The position numbers and the translations under genes were made by a program. Source: Breviolum minutum Mf 1.05b.01 (taxonomy: Eukaryota > Sar > Dinophyceae > Suessiales > Symbiodiniaceae). From it: a stretch of 64,000 bases of DNA. The stretch spans positions 151,550 to 215,549 of the forward strand of contig DF239333.1 in the NCBI GenBank assembly GCA_000507305.1. The letters are read 5' to 3'. Shown here in pieces: positions 1 to 14,575 of the stretch. Positions within the stretch are counted from its first letter, which is position 1; each line of letters begins with the position of its first letter. Below the pieces are notes generated by a model. It worked only from the letters and a program-made list of their open reading frames with translations. It had not been told where the DNA came from and did no database searches.

Positions 1-64
1 AACCAATCAGCATGATCCAACGCCCAAATGGGTTTTGAACATTGCTGAAGAAGTGATCCTGCAG

Positions 65-192
65 GTTTTGTCGCTTCCCTATGTTTTCCATGGACTCCGC
101 CTGCGTGGGCCATTTAACGGCACGACCGTTGATGGCGACAGCGGAGGGCGAGGATGAAACGGCGGTGATGCGCCTCACCGTTGATGATGGAA
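65..192 (+). CDS. Candidate exon
   Basis: A GC-rich island after an acceptor-like CTGCAG, open in one frame (SMDSACVGHLTARPLMATAE, then GEDETAVMRLTVDDG). The end at a GT is weak. No domain recognised; other frames are partly open too. Confidence 0.33.
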
Positions 193-3100
193 GTTGGAGA
201 TGTGGAGACTACCAGAAAAAACTGCATCACAAATGACAATGAGGACTTGTGAACCAAGTGTTCCTCTTAAGAAGGTGTTTATATGGATGTTTTTTTTGCT
301 TCATTTCTGATGGATCGATCCCTTGATGTTGTGGGATCGAGAGCTGTTGGAAGTGCCATGCTGTTCAAGTGTGCAACTCAAAGTTTTTTTTGTTGTCTTT
401 CTATTTCCGGGGATCTGACAAATCTTATAACTGACAGTTTGCAGTAATATGTAGCGGCAGTGGTCAGATTGCAGTTGGGCGGATTTGTATGTCCTCACTG
501 TAGCTATTATGGGGCCCGTTTGACCCGCACCCTGTTCACATTGAACAGAAAGTTCTTGGGGGGAGAAATTGTGTTTCTACTACCCCGCTGGTTATCCACA
601 AATGGTGATTCACCAGAAATGTTTGGTAGCAGTAGATATCCCTGTCAGTTTTGTTACATTTCACTTTCTATACCAATTGTTGAGTTTGTGTACCTACCAG
701 TGCCAAGCAGGTATCCTGTACCAACCGTTCTGACACCCTATGAGATGCCAAACGCATATCCGACGACGATGGCCATCGTTGCAACCGACTTCTCCAGCCC
801 TAGAAACAGCTCGGAAATCTACACATCTCGTGTTTTGTCTGCAGGTGATATATGTTTGGGGAAACAGGAAATGAAACTCCCTAGTCACATTGACCTGTCT
901 TTTGTTGATCCCTTTCCAACTTCTAGTTTAGAGTGTTAGACTCTCTCTCTCTCTCTCTCAATATTTTTATATATAGTGTATACTATATCTAAAAAGAAAG
1001 TGCTGTTTGATTACTGTTTGTTGAGATCCCCCGCAGGTATGACAGCTGAATCCTGTGTTGGAGAATATCCCAAGTTTAACGCAAAACATACACATGATGG
1101 TGCCATTACTGTAGCAGCCACCATCATTTCCCATTCAGAGCTGCTGATTTGTGTATGTATGTTAGATCGACGCGTTGACAAACGTCTTTATTTCAAGTAC
1201 CCTGAGAAATCGTAGTTGGTCACGTGTTCTTAAACTTTTTTTTGGGGGGGGGGGGTGTGTGGTGAGGGAAAGGGGGATACAGGTGAATAAACAGAAACTT
1301 ATCGATTTTGGAATTCAATCATCAAGCCACTAGTTTGGAGGCCTACAATATTCGGAGATCAAGCTCAAAAATGTGTTTCCAAGACCTCCATTTGCTCGCT
1401 TGACTTCCTATTGCGTGGGTATGTGAGTACCTATACTGTACCTGAGTTCTATGCAACATCTCAGATCCTTTTGCGAGTCATGTGGTAAAGCTCATCTTTC
1501 CCTGGTTTGTTGGGCAAATGAAATCTTGGTGAATCATACAGGAACATCACACGAAAATGTGATTAGCATAAGGAATGACATGTATTCCCAGCACATGTCC
1601 TATGAGTTACATCCTGAGGTCAGATGTCCCATCGGTGGTCGTTTCAATGATGTTTTATTCCCTTTTTGGGAAAAGACCCAATCTGACCACACGTTTCAAT
1701 GTTCAACTGGAATGGCATCACCAGTTCTTGTGTGTGTGTTCCTTTCTGTAAAGGACAGTATTTGGCAGCTTCCAGCCTTTCAGCGTCTCGACAGATTACG
1801 TGGGCTTGGGTGCCATAGGGTGGAAGTTTCAAGTGAAGCTGCTGGTGATACTGGTACAACAAAATTAGATATCCATTAAATACAGTCCGATAATCTATTG
1901 TATGAAGCAGAGAAAGGGATAGGGACCGGAGTATATGTTGATGGTTGACGCATGACGTTTATGATCCACCATATTGAAGGAGAAGTTGAATCAGGAGCCT
2001 CGTAATCTCCTCCGGCGAACATTGAAACGCAGACAATCAAGCTTGTAGATATTCGTGGACCTTCTGATTCCAGCCTCTAATGATTAGTGATCCCCCTTGA
2101 AATGGGCATAAAGAACGGTTAGAGTATGATCTACGTGGCTACAGGTATTCCGGTGACTTACCAAATCGGAAATCCACAGCGATCTCAGATTGCTAATGCT
2201 GAACTGTTGTCTCAAAGTGCTTTGGTATAAAGTTGAAACAGAGGAAATTTGGGTACTCATTGACTTTGAAATGTATCGCTAGTACTAGTAGTTGTTCTGT
2301 ATATACACTTTGAAGCTGGCCAATCCTATGTCGAAACAAGATAAGTATGCCTATTCTTGAAACTTGAAACAACTCATATACCTGGGATGCCTTAGGTTAC
2401 AAAACGATACAAAACCAGTATAATGTGTATATATATATATATGTATGTTTGCATCTATATATATATATACATTTCATGTGGGTTATATCCCACCTACTAA
2501 CCATTTATTGAATGCGGACATCCGAACAGGATATGGTGACCAATTTCTTGACCACGCCTTTGCTGGCCATGTCTTTCGGCCTCAATCCGTTGCTTGGATG
2601 TCTCAATAGAAATTGATGCTGTCTGCGGTATGAAGGGATACGGGGCAGGGCGTATTTCAAGCTGACTTGGGTATGTCCGAACGACAAAAAATGGGCATAC
2701 TTGGGCCAGACAAGCATCAAATCTGATAATGAATAGAATGACACATAAAAAGGAAACAGCATGTTCATGCATTTTCCTCAAGAAGGCAGACGCGTACAGT
2801 CGTCTTCTTGAGCACATCTCTTGAAATTAGATAAGAAGTAGCATGTTTGTTCGTTAGGGACTTGGAATGAAGCGAGGCCAACATTGAGTGCATTGACTTA
2901 CATACAGTACATCATGCAATATGTGCGATGGTCAACGACTTCTGCAGTTGGGGTCAGATTTCATGATTGAAGATGTCCACTAGGGGATTGATGATGATGG
3001 TGACGATGACGATGATGACAATGAAGCGTGGATGTTTGCATCTTGGTTGGTCTTGCAAAGTTTCCCAAAAAACACGTCTTGCAGATTCCCATGAGACCAG

Positions 3101-5182
3101 GTTGTACAGGGGCTTAGTGATGAAGAGATTAACCGTTCAAGCACCAAAGGTAGATGCAGGTAGCACACGCATATTACTAGAACCACCAGTTGCAGTCTAC
3201 CATATTTTGCCTGTTTGCATGGTTGGCTTATTCTTTTCAGTATGGTCCTAATTTTTTGGATTGTTGATTGTTGAAACTATGCCATGTTTCAAGTGTTGCC
3301 TCGTCGTTTCCCCCGACATCCACAGTGCATCGATGGAGGTTGATTGCCCAGTCCATGGGATCTGGCAATCTTCATATGGTTGGAACATGGCTCAAGCAAC
3401 TCGGCACAACAGCCACCAGAATACCATCTGCAAGTGCCAATGGATATCCCATAGGATCCATGGTTTAGTATTTTTTAATCTACATTTGGTTGGTGTTTTA
3501 AAGGTAAAATATATGGTACAGTAAATGTATAGGTAGATATACCAGTCCCATGCATGCTATGGATATGGGTATCCCCAACATCGGGCATGCGTTTCCTACT
3601 TGGACATTTTTTGGAGGTTTGGGGGGTTGACTGGGTTGACTTTGCTGAGGAACCGGACACCTGATCAACCTGTAATGTATTTGTTGCAGCACAGGATTAA
3701 AGTATGTTATTGTAATTATATCTAGACCTTCCAAAGGGTGCCAAATGGTTACTAAAGGGTATCAATTCAACTTTCCTTATAGGGTCTAATTGGCACCCTT
3801 TGGAAGGTGCTGCTTCACGTTACACAGTTTTGGTTGCTAGATTAGATAAACATTTCAATGACTGTTGACGTATGATTGCAGAATCGTTGAAGGGTTGCTT
3901 TGAATTTCACGTTACTGTTTAGAAGTGTTTCACAAAAACAAAACATATCCCTACTGTTTGCCTCTACCTTTTATCAATCAATGGCAACAAGTTCACATGA
4001 AGTCTCACGTAAAGTGCCAAACAAAAACAACACAGTTTCTTCTTTCAAACATTCAGTTCTGTCCGCCACCGGCTGATGTTTTCAACAACCAACCCAGTGT
4101 AATCCCAGGTTAGCTCTCTTTTGTGTCACCGTGGCAACGATTCCGTACCTTCGCTGAAGCATTTTTTTCTTCCGTTTGAGGTTGTAGACTCTGTGGACTT
4201 TGAGTTTGGATGGAACTTTTAGAATGATATGAAAATTATGAAATTATATACATACATATTACTATCTATATGAGGTTTTTACCCATATGATCATCATGTA
4301 TTATCATATGTTTGTTATGATGAAGATCAAGCTCCAAGTAAGTTTCCGGCAGTGCCATTGTGGTTTGTGGTCATCATTTTCGCTTAATGCAGGGGAATGA
4401 AAATGGCTAGTAAGCATTCAGAAAGGTGACTGAGGTCGTGAAATGTTGAGAATGATTCCGGGCACCAAGACATGCGGATGTGGTTTTGACTCAGTTTAGC
4501 GGATTTGACGTGAATGCGGTTCAGAATCCCAAGCCTGAACTGTTTTTTTGTTCACCTTATACAGTAATTCCCAAGCTCAAATTCAGCATTCATGGGTGCA
4601 TATAACATGAAGGGAAGGAAAAGCATGAAGGACTTGCAGACAATCCCATGCATATCTCACATTTGCTCATAAAGTGACTCAACATGATCTAAACATGACT
4701 AAACTTAAAAACATCTTAAAGCTGATCTCCAGACATTGAACAGGGATTCCCAGAATTATGCTACCACACAGATTGGGTTTGCTCTTGCAAGGTCCTCCAT
4801 AAACTGATTTGCTGGAGAGATGGTAGCTCAACACAATCTGAGAAGGATTGAACAAAATGATGGTTCATATCCCTGTTGATGTATATGATAAGTATCTAAT
4901 ATATAATATATAAATATAGATATATATATATGTGCTGTCTACAATGTGTATACATGTCTTTTGTTATTTGATCCTATGTCGAACGGAGTCTTGAAGCTTC
5001 CAAGTTTCCAGCAGGTACGACGCAACCATGAAGTGTATGTCATTGCTCTCTTTCGTTCATACTAATTTGATAAAATTGAACAGACTCCAGATGCCATTCA
5101 CGCAACACAGAACCAAACAAGAGGATCAAAAAGAAAACGTGGATCATTGTTGATCAACCAGTATGCCCCCCTCACCATGCAG
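193..5182. other. Gene-poor stretch
   Basis: AT-rich DNA with a CT run near 944, TA-rich microsatellites near 2,430-2,475 and 4,900-4,930, and the MITE at 3,726. Weak + strand exon-like open stretches occur near 690-845, 1,770-1,860, 2,510-2,610, 3,080-3,160 and 3,270-3,465; none is secure. Confidence 0.4.
3726..3808. mobile_element. 83-bp MITE with near-perfect terminal inverted repeats
   Basis: Begins ACCTTCCAAAGGGTGCCAA and ends with its reverse complement; the arms are about 20 bp. No coding capacity. Confidence 0.65.
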
Positions 5183-5381
5183 GTTTTTGGTTCCGTTCTT
5201 CTTTGTGGACAACATCTTAAGTGGTTTCCACTTCAAGGAAGAGGCGCGGGGACGATTTGGGACACGTCCAAAGATCTTGATTTTTGCACTCGAAATATGC
5301 CTCGCTAATTTGGGAAGGAAACATGGCTTAACCTTCGAGGTTTCCAAGTTGAGATTCCATCAACGATCCCGCCAATCTCAG
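5183..5381 (+). CDS. Candidate exon
   Basis: Flanked by CACCATGCAG and CTCAG|GTGTGT. The open frame reads FLVPFFFVDNILSGFHFKEE and KILIFALEICLANLGRKHGL. It may contain a membrane segment. No family recognised. Confidence 0.42.
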
Positions 5382-5830
5382 GTGTGTTTCCTGGCCGGTG
5401 TCTATGCAAGGTGACCGGAAGGGAACCGGAACCCGATGATCGGTGATCTTGGTTTGAGGCATCATACAACTGACAGTAAGCAGTGAACCAAAATCCATAC
5501 AGTTGTTTGACATCAATATACCAAGCAAATTGGAATTCATTGGGGTGTATCATTGACAAACCATGCTAGTCGGTTGTGTCCCTTGTTAATTTTCAGTTTT
5601 CATTGTTTGTAGTGGGACTGGGATACTGATAATTTGAACCTCTAACAACTATCCAGTTGAACCACTATCGAGTTCTTGACACTGCTCATGTAGAGGAAGT
5701 TGAGAAACATATCACCTGGGAAGCACAATCCATATCCTTGGCACTGAGAGGATTTTGGAATCGTGGGATTGTGGTATTTATTGCTCAGCTGTAACAACAT
5801 TGTAATGACCCATGGCCCATAGCATCCATG

Positions 5831-5891
5831 TATGGTATATTTACCTGCATTGTACCATGAAAAACAACCAAATGTAGGTAAATATACCATA
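5831..5891. mobile_element. Fold-back MITE, family with TATGGTATATTTACCT arms (copy 1)
   Basis: Left arm TATGGTATATTTACCTGCAT and right arm AATGTAGGTAAATATACCAT pair almost perfectly. A second copy is at 27,683. Confidence 0.65.
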
Positions 5892-8800
5892 CAGGGCTCC
5901 TATGGGTAATAGAATTTGTTGTTGAGGGAAGCAACATGATGCACCTACAGCATACGGTTTACGAGGAGAGACAGACATCTCAATCAGGCCAAGTGGCAAA
6001 ACAAAGATGAATGGTTTGTGTTTTCCAATATTGCCAATTTCAATCATTTGGATGTGAAGCATTGTAATGTTGACGGCTTGGTTGGTAAACCTAAGTGACA
6101 TGAATGAACCCCAAAGAGTTTTTGTTGGATCATGCAACCCTGGGGATCCTCCCTTTGCCAAGCTCACACCTCAGAGCCAGGTTCAATGCCATTTGGGTGA
6201 TTCCGAACTCATGGTATGTGACGATGCGTATCTACTTTCAGGCACAAGGTCAGCAGGGATCCGGTGACGGATGATGAAAAATCTGAAGCAGCGAAGCCGC
6301 GGAATGGATACTGTTGTAAAGTATGAGAGTATAACTATAACCGAATCACATTGCTTCAACTGACTTGTTGTCATGTATGCACAATGTAATGCCTATTGTA
6401 GTTGGACATATCTACGTTTCTTGCCATCATTCAGTGCATGCTTCATAGATCTCAGGAACTTCTTCATTCATGGTGACATCCATGTTCTCTTATGTTGATT
6501 TAATCTGCGAAATAAGATGACCCCTAGGAAGGTTAGGATGATGATTTTGCTTCTCCATAGGTAAGATGTGTTGGTTCTTTGGTTAGCCCATTGGTGGCAA
6601 TCGAACTGGATAGGCTTTAACCGACCGAGCCTTACCCGAATGCCCAGCTAATTCAGTTTGGTGAGTTGGTAATAAGATCGACATTTTTACCGGAATAGTA
6701 AATATAGTATGCAAGGTCATTGGGTGCTTTTTGCGGCGTTTTATCCTGTCAAAATGCCTTTCACCGAGGGTTGACGATTCATTTTTGATTAGAGCTGGGT
6801 AATCACCAATGAACGCTACGGTGAGTTGGCTATCTCACATAAAATTAGGGTACAAAAGTTAAAGGGATTGGTCATATTTTGTGGCGGTAGGCCGATCATT
6901 TTGAGCCGTAGCCGGATGAGAAGAGAACACAAAACCTGAATTATTGCAGTTGTAATACTATACCATTTCATTTGTATGTGAATATATGTATAAACATATA
7001 TATATATAGGGTCCCTGCCCCTGCATTAACCAACCAGTGCAAGTAATGGAATGCCACGAAGATTTGTTTTTGTTGCCACTCTTAAGTTGATGCAGCGTTT
7101 GTTTGCTAATCGCAACATGTCTCCTGGAGCAAAAACAGTTTGGCAATCAAAGTTGTCAGATATGAAGGGAATCCCCAAATATCGTTTGTTGGGAATGGTT
7201 AAGGAGTGTGTAACTGAAAAGTGTGTTGGAACACATGATGACATATCATGTGTCATGCATGTGGCGAATAGGTTTGGAGAAGTAGATATGGGTGTGTCGC
7301 AGATTGAAGGACCTGAAAATCCAATATTTTTCATTATTTTTCAACTGGGTTAGGTTGAACCCTGCCACCTAAACAGCTGATCTCAGCAATTCTACCGCTT
7401 AAACTGCCAGTTTAATCCCCATGAAAGCACGTTTCCCAAACCATATCGCCACCTTTGTCAATGTAAAAATACAACAGTGCCCTTTCCACAGCTGCGGCTA
7501 GTATGACGTCGGTTTTGTCAATAGCTTCTCCCCAAATGATTTCCCTTTTCCAGTGGCAGCTATTTTTCATTCCCCTTTGGCAGGAAAGGCGCGACCAGCC
7601 ATGTACTTTGGGTTGATTTTCCTCTTCGTCAATGCGTCCCTCGACCCACCTGGAAATGTTTGGGGTCTTCTGGAAACGAAATGGGAGCAGGACACCAGGA
7701 AGTCCTGGTGAAATTGGTGAGATGGTGACTTTGATTCCAGAAAGAATAATGCGGCCCAACTTAGCAAATCCTGCAGATATTATCATATCTATCCTTTCAA
7801 GATTTGTAATTGAACTCGCAAGAAGTGATATGGATAACATTAGGAAACCTTTCCCAACAGCCACGAACCAATGTGACTTGGATTCTTTTGCACCTGAAAA
7901 CAACGACTAAAGGTGTTTTGAATCCTTTAAGGCTCTTCCTGTGGCTGCTGGTCTTCGGAGGACCCGGAGGAACCCTCTTTCGCGTGACTTGTTCGATTCG
8001 AAGCGGAGATGTGATCTGTGGATGTGTGATATGTTTTTTTCGATTTGCATATGTTTGAGCAGCTGTTCATTTGCATATATGATACATGCTTTATTTGAGC
8101 TTATGCATGATTGATATAGGAGTTGTTTAATGATGATATTTGTATGAACACAGATGAGAAACATCTACAAATGTTCTGTTCTGTTGGTCATACCAAGCTT
8201 TTTGTTGGTTTCTTGGTGGTTGGCTCGGTTCCAATATGCCATCTTCAGATGCTGATTTTGATCCACATCAGGGATCCATGGATCCACATCAGAGATCCAG
8301 CAAAGTTCTAAGCTTTTATTGTCATGACAACACCTGGTATGGAAAAAAAGGCTCCGGGATGACATGATGACATATTCCAAATATTTTGTTGGTCCAAGTT
8401 GAAGTTCATGTTTGAATTCCTGCACCACCTGGGATGTAGAAGAACTGGTGCAAGATTTTAGTCATTTGCATGTGACCCCCAAATCGCACCGGAGCCCTAA
8501 AACTAAAAGAGTACAAGCGTACTGATTTGAAGCTACCGGCGACTGAAATCCCGAAAGGAAGGGCTACGGTTTATTTATAATTTGTGTACAATGCCTGTTT
8601 GCTCTTATCTCATTGATACATTGTGTACATATGAGCCTGTAAGTGTGTTTGCTTTATCAACTAACACATGTACATGCAATGTATGTACTGTATATATATA
8701 TAATATACATATATCTCATATGTACATGTATAGACGAAACATTGGGGTTGGAGCACAATTTTTTGGCGGGAAGGTCTCCTGGCAGGTGCCTACTGTCAAA

Positions 8801-10107
8801 GACATGTTAGCTTTAAAGCTTGGCTATGCCACATTTGCAGCCCCTTTAGGGTGAGGCCACCCCCAAACAGGTGTTTTTTTTTTAGGGAAATCCTCCCAAA
8901 AATGGCAACACCATATCCTGGTTTCGAATAGAATTCCTTAGGGTTCACTTTAAAAAGTCCTGATTTCATCATGCAGGTCGGTGGATTGGGTTTTATTGGA
9001 GCGGCATTGAGTATCAGCGCTTCACGAGTGGTACAGAGTTTCTTCTACTGGCTGTGCTTGGGCCGCATCTTTTTTTTGAGTGGATAAGTTTCAACTAGAT
9101 TCTGGGATTTTGATTCGACCTTAGGCTAAGTCATCAGAAATGACTTATGTGTCGTGCGCAATGTATATAGCAAGCAAACCCAACAATTGAAAAGCACCTG
9201 CAAACAGGTGTTTTTTTTGGGGGGGGCCTTCTCAAAAGGGCCTAAATTCTAGTTCGGGATGTGATCATTTGATTGTTGAAGTCCTTATATGGCAGCCCAG
9301 GTAGGGGGATCATAGGGAAAATGGTGGGGGGCCCCTACCCCTTATTGGGAATATCCACTTAGCTGATTTTGAATACTGTTGACTACGCATAATTTTGTTG
9401 CCACTGCTCAAGTATTTTCTCACATGAGCTGTGCTTCCAAACCCTGCTCGTTTGTTTTACATATTGGGTCTGTGTTATATGATCTCGTTACTGTTGGGGA
9501 TCATAGTAATGCATCCTTATAGCAAGGACTCTGATTGAGGAAGCGTTTTGTTTTGAATGACACAGGCTTTGACCGTTCAGTTGCACATATTGGCTCACAC
9601 GTTGACCCATGCTGCTGTCTTTTAGGTACATGTTCCTGTTCAAGAAGGACAGATCCGCCCACGGGAAAGTTGGGATCTGAAAAGAAACAGTCTTTGCAAG
9701 AGGCAAATATGGAATCAAACATGAGTTTTGAATTCTATTCCAACTTGATTTGGTGTGTCTCAGCTTGTGGATGACAATGTTTCACATAGAATGCAGAATC
9801 TTTGTGCTTTCTACTATGGGAGATATGCAATTTCAAGGGCGTAGGCAGTTTCTATCATTTTTGGCAGTCTAAGTCCAATGTAACATGCATGTTTTGGAAT
9901 GATCTTTTGAAAATCCTCATCAAAAAACACACGCATTAAATAACCGTTGTACTTCAAAATTAGATTATACGAAGATAAGGCGAAACTTCAACCAAACATC
10001 TGCGGTTGTGGCGATGTCCAAAACCTCTAGGAAAATCCACCGCCTTTTGAAGATGCGTTTACTGTTGATAACTGACATCTGGCGTTTTCACTCTTTGAGG
10101 GTATACA

Positions 10108-10184
10108 CCCGGAAAAAAAAACATTTCAAGATGTATCTCCTATTAAAGATGGTGATTTTCCATTGTCATGTTAGTTTCAGGGGG
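10108..10184. mobile_element. MITE fragment sharing a core with 38.5 kb
   Basis: Contains GATGTATCTCCTATTAAA and GATTTTCCATTGTCATGTTA, also present with small changes at 38,539-38,653. The ends are C/G-rich inverted sequences. Confidence 0.5.
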
Positions 10185-11311
10185 TCAAGTTGTTCTTCTT
10201 GTTTGCATAGTTTTTTTTTTTCATCTGAGGTAGTTGCATGATTTCATCCATCAGTGCCCTTGTTGAATTGTCAATGAGGCTAATTGACTGACTACTCCAT
10301 ACTGCATCCATGTTTTTATGCATGTGATTACATAAATTGCTGTGTTGTCACCACAAGTATCCCCGCAACATTTATTTTTGTTTCTGCTTGGGCGGAGTGT
10401 GGCATTGACCATGAAATTATATGGTGTCTTCTTCAAGTATTGCATAGTGATAATCGATCCCCATGGATTGACAACATGGACTGTTCAATACTCGTGCTCC
10501 AACCGCTGCCAGGAGCATCTGAAGACATGGCCAGGATTTGGCTTCGACTTTCTTCAAAAGAAGCTGGTCTCATTTTACTCTCCCGGGTTAAACCCCCCCC
10601 GGAGACTATCGGGGGTTTTCACCATGGTCAAACCTGCAGGTTTGTAGGTTAGACTTGTTAGACATATATACATTGGGTGAATCCACTTGAAAAGATGCAG
10701 TCGGGTCCCAAGCACCCAAGACACTTGGGACTGCTAAGTTCCCCCCCCCCACCAAGCTACCCCCACAAGGAAGTGTTTCGGAAAAGAATTATATATTAGC
10801 CACCACTTTGCCTTCATAAGAGAGATAGTTATATATTTATATATATATTTATTATAATAACATACCGTGTAGGGGCTGGAGAGTCACACTGCAGGCAAAG
10901 TAGCCAAGTGTTTTCTCCGTCCAACAATTAGAACACAGAGAGTGCAGGATCTCAGCCCCCACAGCATCACCTAGTGTACAAATATGTACTGAATGATTCT
11001 CCATTCCAGGGCAGGAATGAGGTACATGATGATGCTGGGTAAATTCTCAGTATGAAGCCACCAACTCAGGACAATACTGCCCAAGCATGATGCCTTAAAA
11101 GAACTGTGACCCTCTCAACAGACCACTCAAGTGTGTAAACCATATCTAGATATCTGAATCATCCGGTTTGTTGATGTTCATTGCATCATGTTTGGGAAAC
11201 ATCCTGCTCCAAGACGAAGATTGGGCTTCTAATTACCGCTGAAGTCTTGAACCTGACAGTAATATGCCTTGGAAAAGGCAACGGAGCATTCACGCTAGAA
11301 CATTTGGTCAG

Positions 11312-11563
11312 TCCTCTCTTAGTCTTGAATTTCTGGCAAAGTCCCACGGTAAGGTTCTTCCAGCCCTTCCAGCCCCCATCAACGGTCGCAACCGGGTCAG
11401 GAAATATGTGCAGCCGTATTTCAATCAGGTTCTTCCACAGGTGGCTACAATGCTTCTGCAGTTCCGCGTCCAGTTCGTCAGGGGTTCAATGGGCTTGGGA
11501 TGTGACCTTTACAGTATCTACAATGATACCATGATGATAGAATGGCAGCATGTCCTTGTTTGA
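11312..11563 (+). CDS. Candidate exon ending in a stop
   Basis: Begins after TTTGGTCAG and runs 83 codons to TGA at 11,561-11,563 (LSLEFLAKSHGKVLPALPAP, NRVRKYVQPYFNQVLPQVAT). A second overlapping frame is also open, so the call depends on composition and the acceptor only. Confidence 0.4.
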   Translation, partial: SSLSLEFLAKSHGKVLPALPAPINGRNRVRKYVQPYFNQVLPQVATMLLQFRVQFVRGSMGLGCDLYSIYNDTMMIEWQHVLV

Positions 11564-14500
11564 CAGGCATGTTTTTGGTGACATATATGTAGCAGTATAA
11601 TTCCAACATATGTTTTGTGTTCAATCAATCAAGGTGTGCATACTATCAATGGAAATTGAAAACATATTCCTATTATTACAAAGTCTAAGTTTGATATATT
11701 TGCATATCAACATTGACTGTTTTCAACATAGAAGTATTTTTCCACAGTTTTGATCAGTAGGCAACCAGGTATCGGTTAAACCTCATCGTCGCCTTGAGCT
11801 GTGAGGTTTTTGATTTCGCAGTCGACGACCCTTTTGGTGGCCACCTTGGGTGTGAAGCAGATTGATGCCAGCACTGCTGCGACTGCTGCTACGGTGCCTA
11901 TCACGTAGCATGGTGAAAAATTTAAGATGGTAAAGATGGTGGATGGGGGTATGTCGTGGGAAGGTACTTACAAGAATGTGACACCAAGGGATGGAAATGC
12001 AATTGTGGGTATATGTTTTATGATTTCTACAGCTATTTACAGTCATCATTCAACTCCAACACTCAGAAGTTGTGTGCACTTGTGAGCCCATTTGATATTC
12101 CTGCTGATTCCCAGATTACCGTATTCTGATAGCAGCGGCTAAGGTACAACTAGGAAAGAATAAATTTAACAACAGAGGACCCTCAGTTGGTGATTGCTGT
12201 TGGCGCAAGTCAACTTGGACATTTGAAAGAAGTGGTTTGTTTTGTCCGTTGGTCCATTGTTTGTATGCACATCCCTTTCATTTTGTTTCAACAGTGCACC
12301 CTCTTAAAACACAATGGTGAGTTCAAACTTCACACAACACAACACCCCAGGTAGTTTCATGGATGTTGTCAATGATATCCAGTAGACAAGGTTAATGTTA
12401 ATGTAGGTGGAACTTGCCAGATAGACCAGGACACATAGATGACATAGATAGATTCAATGGATGCACAAGTGCCCTATTAAACATTTAATCCACAGGTTTA
12501 ATGCTGCTTCAAGTCAACAGTAGGTATAGATAAAATAACATATGATAACATGATATCGAATGTATATGGCGAGTTTTGCTGCACACTTCAAATACGGGAC
12601 TCTGCATATCAAGATGGACACAGGCATTACCGTAACTATCGCAAATGGTCGAAAGGTGGTTTGATTCTCTCCGTTGTGCATGTTGCCGCAAACCAATGTG
12701 TCAAAGATCCCAAAATGGGGCAATTCCTCATGTATTAGCATGCTCTCCTCAGATATGGTCTATAGGCCATGCACCCTCCACTTTGCATCAGTCCCATCAT
12801 CGAATCACTATCCCATATTTTATGTTTTTGAGGCTGTTTAGATCTCTCACCTCAAAGCATCACAGAATTACATTGAAGCATGAATGAACAATCAGTGACT
12901 GACTTAATTTGATCTTCCTCAAATCATCGTCCATCATCGCCCAGGATTTGTTTGTTGATAACGTTCTCCTCTATGACAGCCATTCGTGTGGGAATGAAGT
13001 TAGGTCAAGGTCATGCTCAGGACTCCAACAGATGACGTTTTTGGGGGTTGGAAATCTTCGGCGCTTTCATGGGAAGATAATGGGAAATGGTAGGAAATGG
13101 TGGGTTAACTAGGTTTAAGGTTGGGCTCAACAACTTGAAATCATTTGAATCTGGAATGTGTGTTTTTTGATATTTATGGAGACTTTGATTCTGGGATGTG
13201 ATCTAATCAAATCTAATCTATAAGATAGTTCATGAGTTAGGAGCCTTGCATCACAATACTTGACTGACTGACACTATGATTGAAGAATGAAGGACCCTTC
13301 CTATGATGGTCATCGCATGACCCATACTCCAAACTGCTGTTGTCTACTTGCATGACTGGTAGGGGATGGTATAGTCATGACTAGGATCTGACAATACACA
13401 TACGGGAACACGGGAGTTCCATGAGAAGATTGTTGATGAAGGGAAGATGGCATCCCTCAGTCCGGTTCGGTCATGATGCCCGCTCATAGGAAGCTTGTCG
13501 CACGGCGTGGCTATGTCTTCTTTGTCAGGCGGCATTGACAGCTCCTAGGACTTCCTGAAACAAAGGTATTGTCAAGGTGTGTTTTCAATCCTGTTTATGT
13601 GTTCATCACCAGCAACAATTGCCTAGTTGAATCTATATAGATAATTGATTTCAATTGAGTATGTGTGTAGGTACATGATCTGTTCGGATGCGGTCAAATA
13701 TCATAAATACTAGGTCAAGACGGTCAAGATGTTTATACTCCTGAAAGATTTGCTTTGATGACCGGGCATCCGATTTATGTACATATGGTGTGAAAACAAC
13801 CTCTCAGAATGATAGACAAGAGGATGCAAAGGGTTGCCTACCTACAAGAAATTGGTACAAGGGACAACCTGACTTCTTATCTTCAACCTGTGATTTGAAT
13901 TGGAAAGATATATCACTGCATGTAAGTGCAAGTCATTCTTCAAAGAGGTTGGTAGCAATGCAAGATGTACACGGACATGGCCTGTAAAGAAGGAATTGGC
14001 AACCCTCCAAAGAACGGAACACAGGCACGATGTACACTACCTTAATGTGAGTTTAGGTACCTAGACAAACAAGACATGTGTGTGTAGCATGGGAATGCTT
14101 TTAAGATGTATTGAAATAAATTGAAATGATACAGGTTTTGAAATTGAATATCATACTGCCAAGATGGTACTAACACATTTATCAAGAAACATCTGAATGC
14201 AACCAAGGACGCGTTGTGTCCTTGTCCAGCAAGCACTTCTTGTAGCAACCCCTTTTGTTAGGGTTGACATTCCCAGGACACCGTTAGGCAAATGATTGCT
14301 TCGAACGTTGGCCTTGATTTGATATTGCACTATAAAGTACACATTTGCCTCACCTACATGTTACATACTCCCCCAGTAAACTACATCATCTCGTTTACAC
14401 TAGATGTATGACACATTGCCTATTCAAAACGGGTTGATTTGTCAATCCCAGAGGATGATAGGAACATTCCTAGGTGGCAGTTCGGAACATATCTTTATAT

Positions 14501-14575
14501 TTTTCAGGTTTACCCCAAATATTGGGGAAGTGATCCAATTTTGATCCAATTTAACTATTAGTCATATTTTTTCGA
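11564..14575. other. Gene-poor stretch
   Basis: A GC-rich island at 11,790-11,900 is open on both strands (plus LLVATLGVKQIDASTAATAA; minus TVAAVAAVLASICFTPKVAT). Further open stretches lie near 12,550-12,740, 12,910-13,110 and 13,790-13,985. Nothing else recognised. Confidence 0.35.

Larger units (their letters stand above)
5382..11311. other. Gene-poor stretch
   Basis: Holds the fold-back MITE at 5,831, a MITE fragment at 10,108, and TA-rich microsatellites near 6,990, 8,690 and 10,830. Plus-strand open stretches near 6,067-6,267, 7,051-7,353, 7,632-7,910 and 10,380-10,590 look protein-like but have no decisive splice signals. Confidence 0.4.

Noticed and set aside
6896..6916. Relict of the dinoflagellate spliced leader
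   Set aside because: It contains CCGTAGCC and CATTTTG, but in the wrong order and without the GGCTCAAG end.
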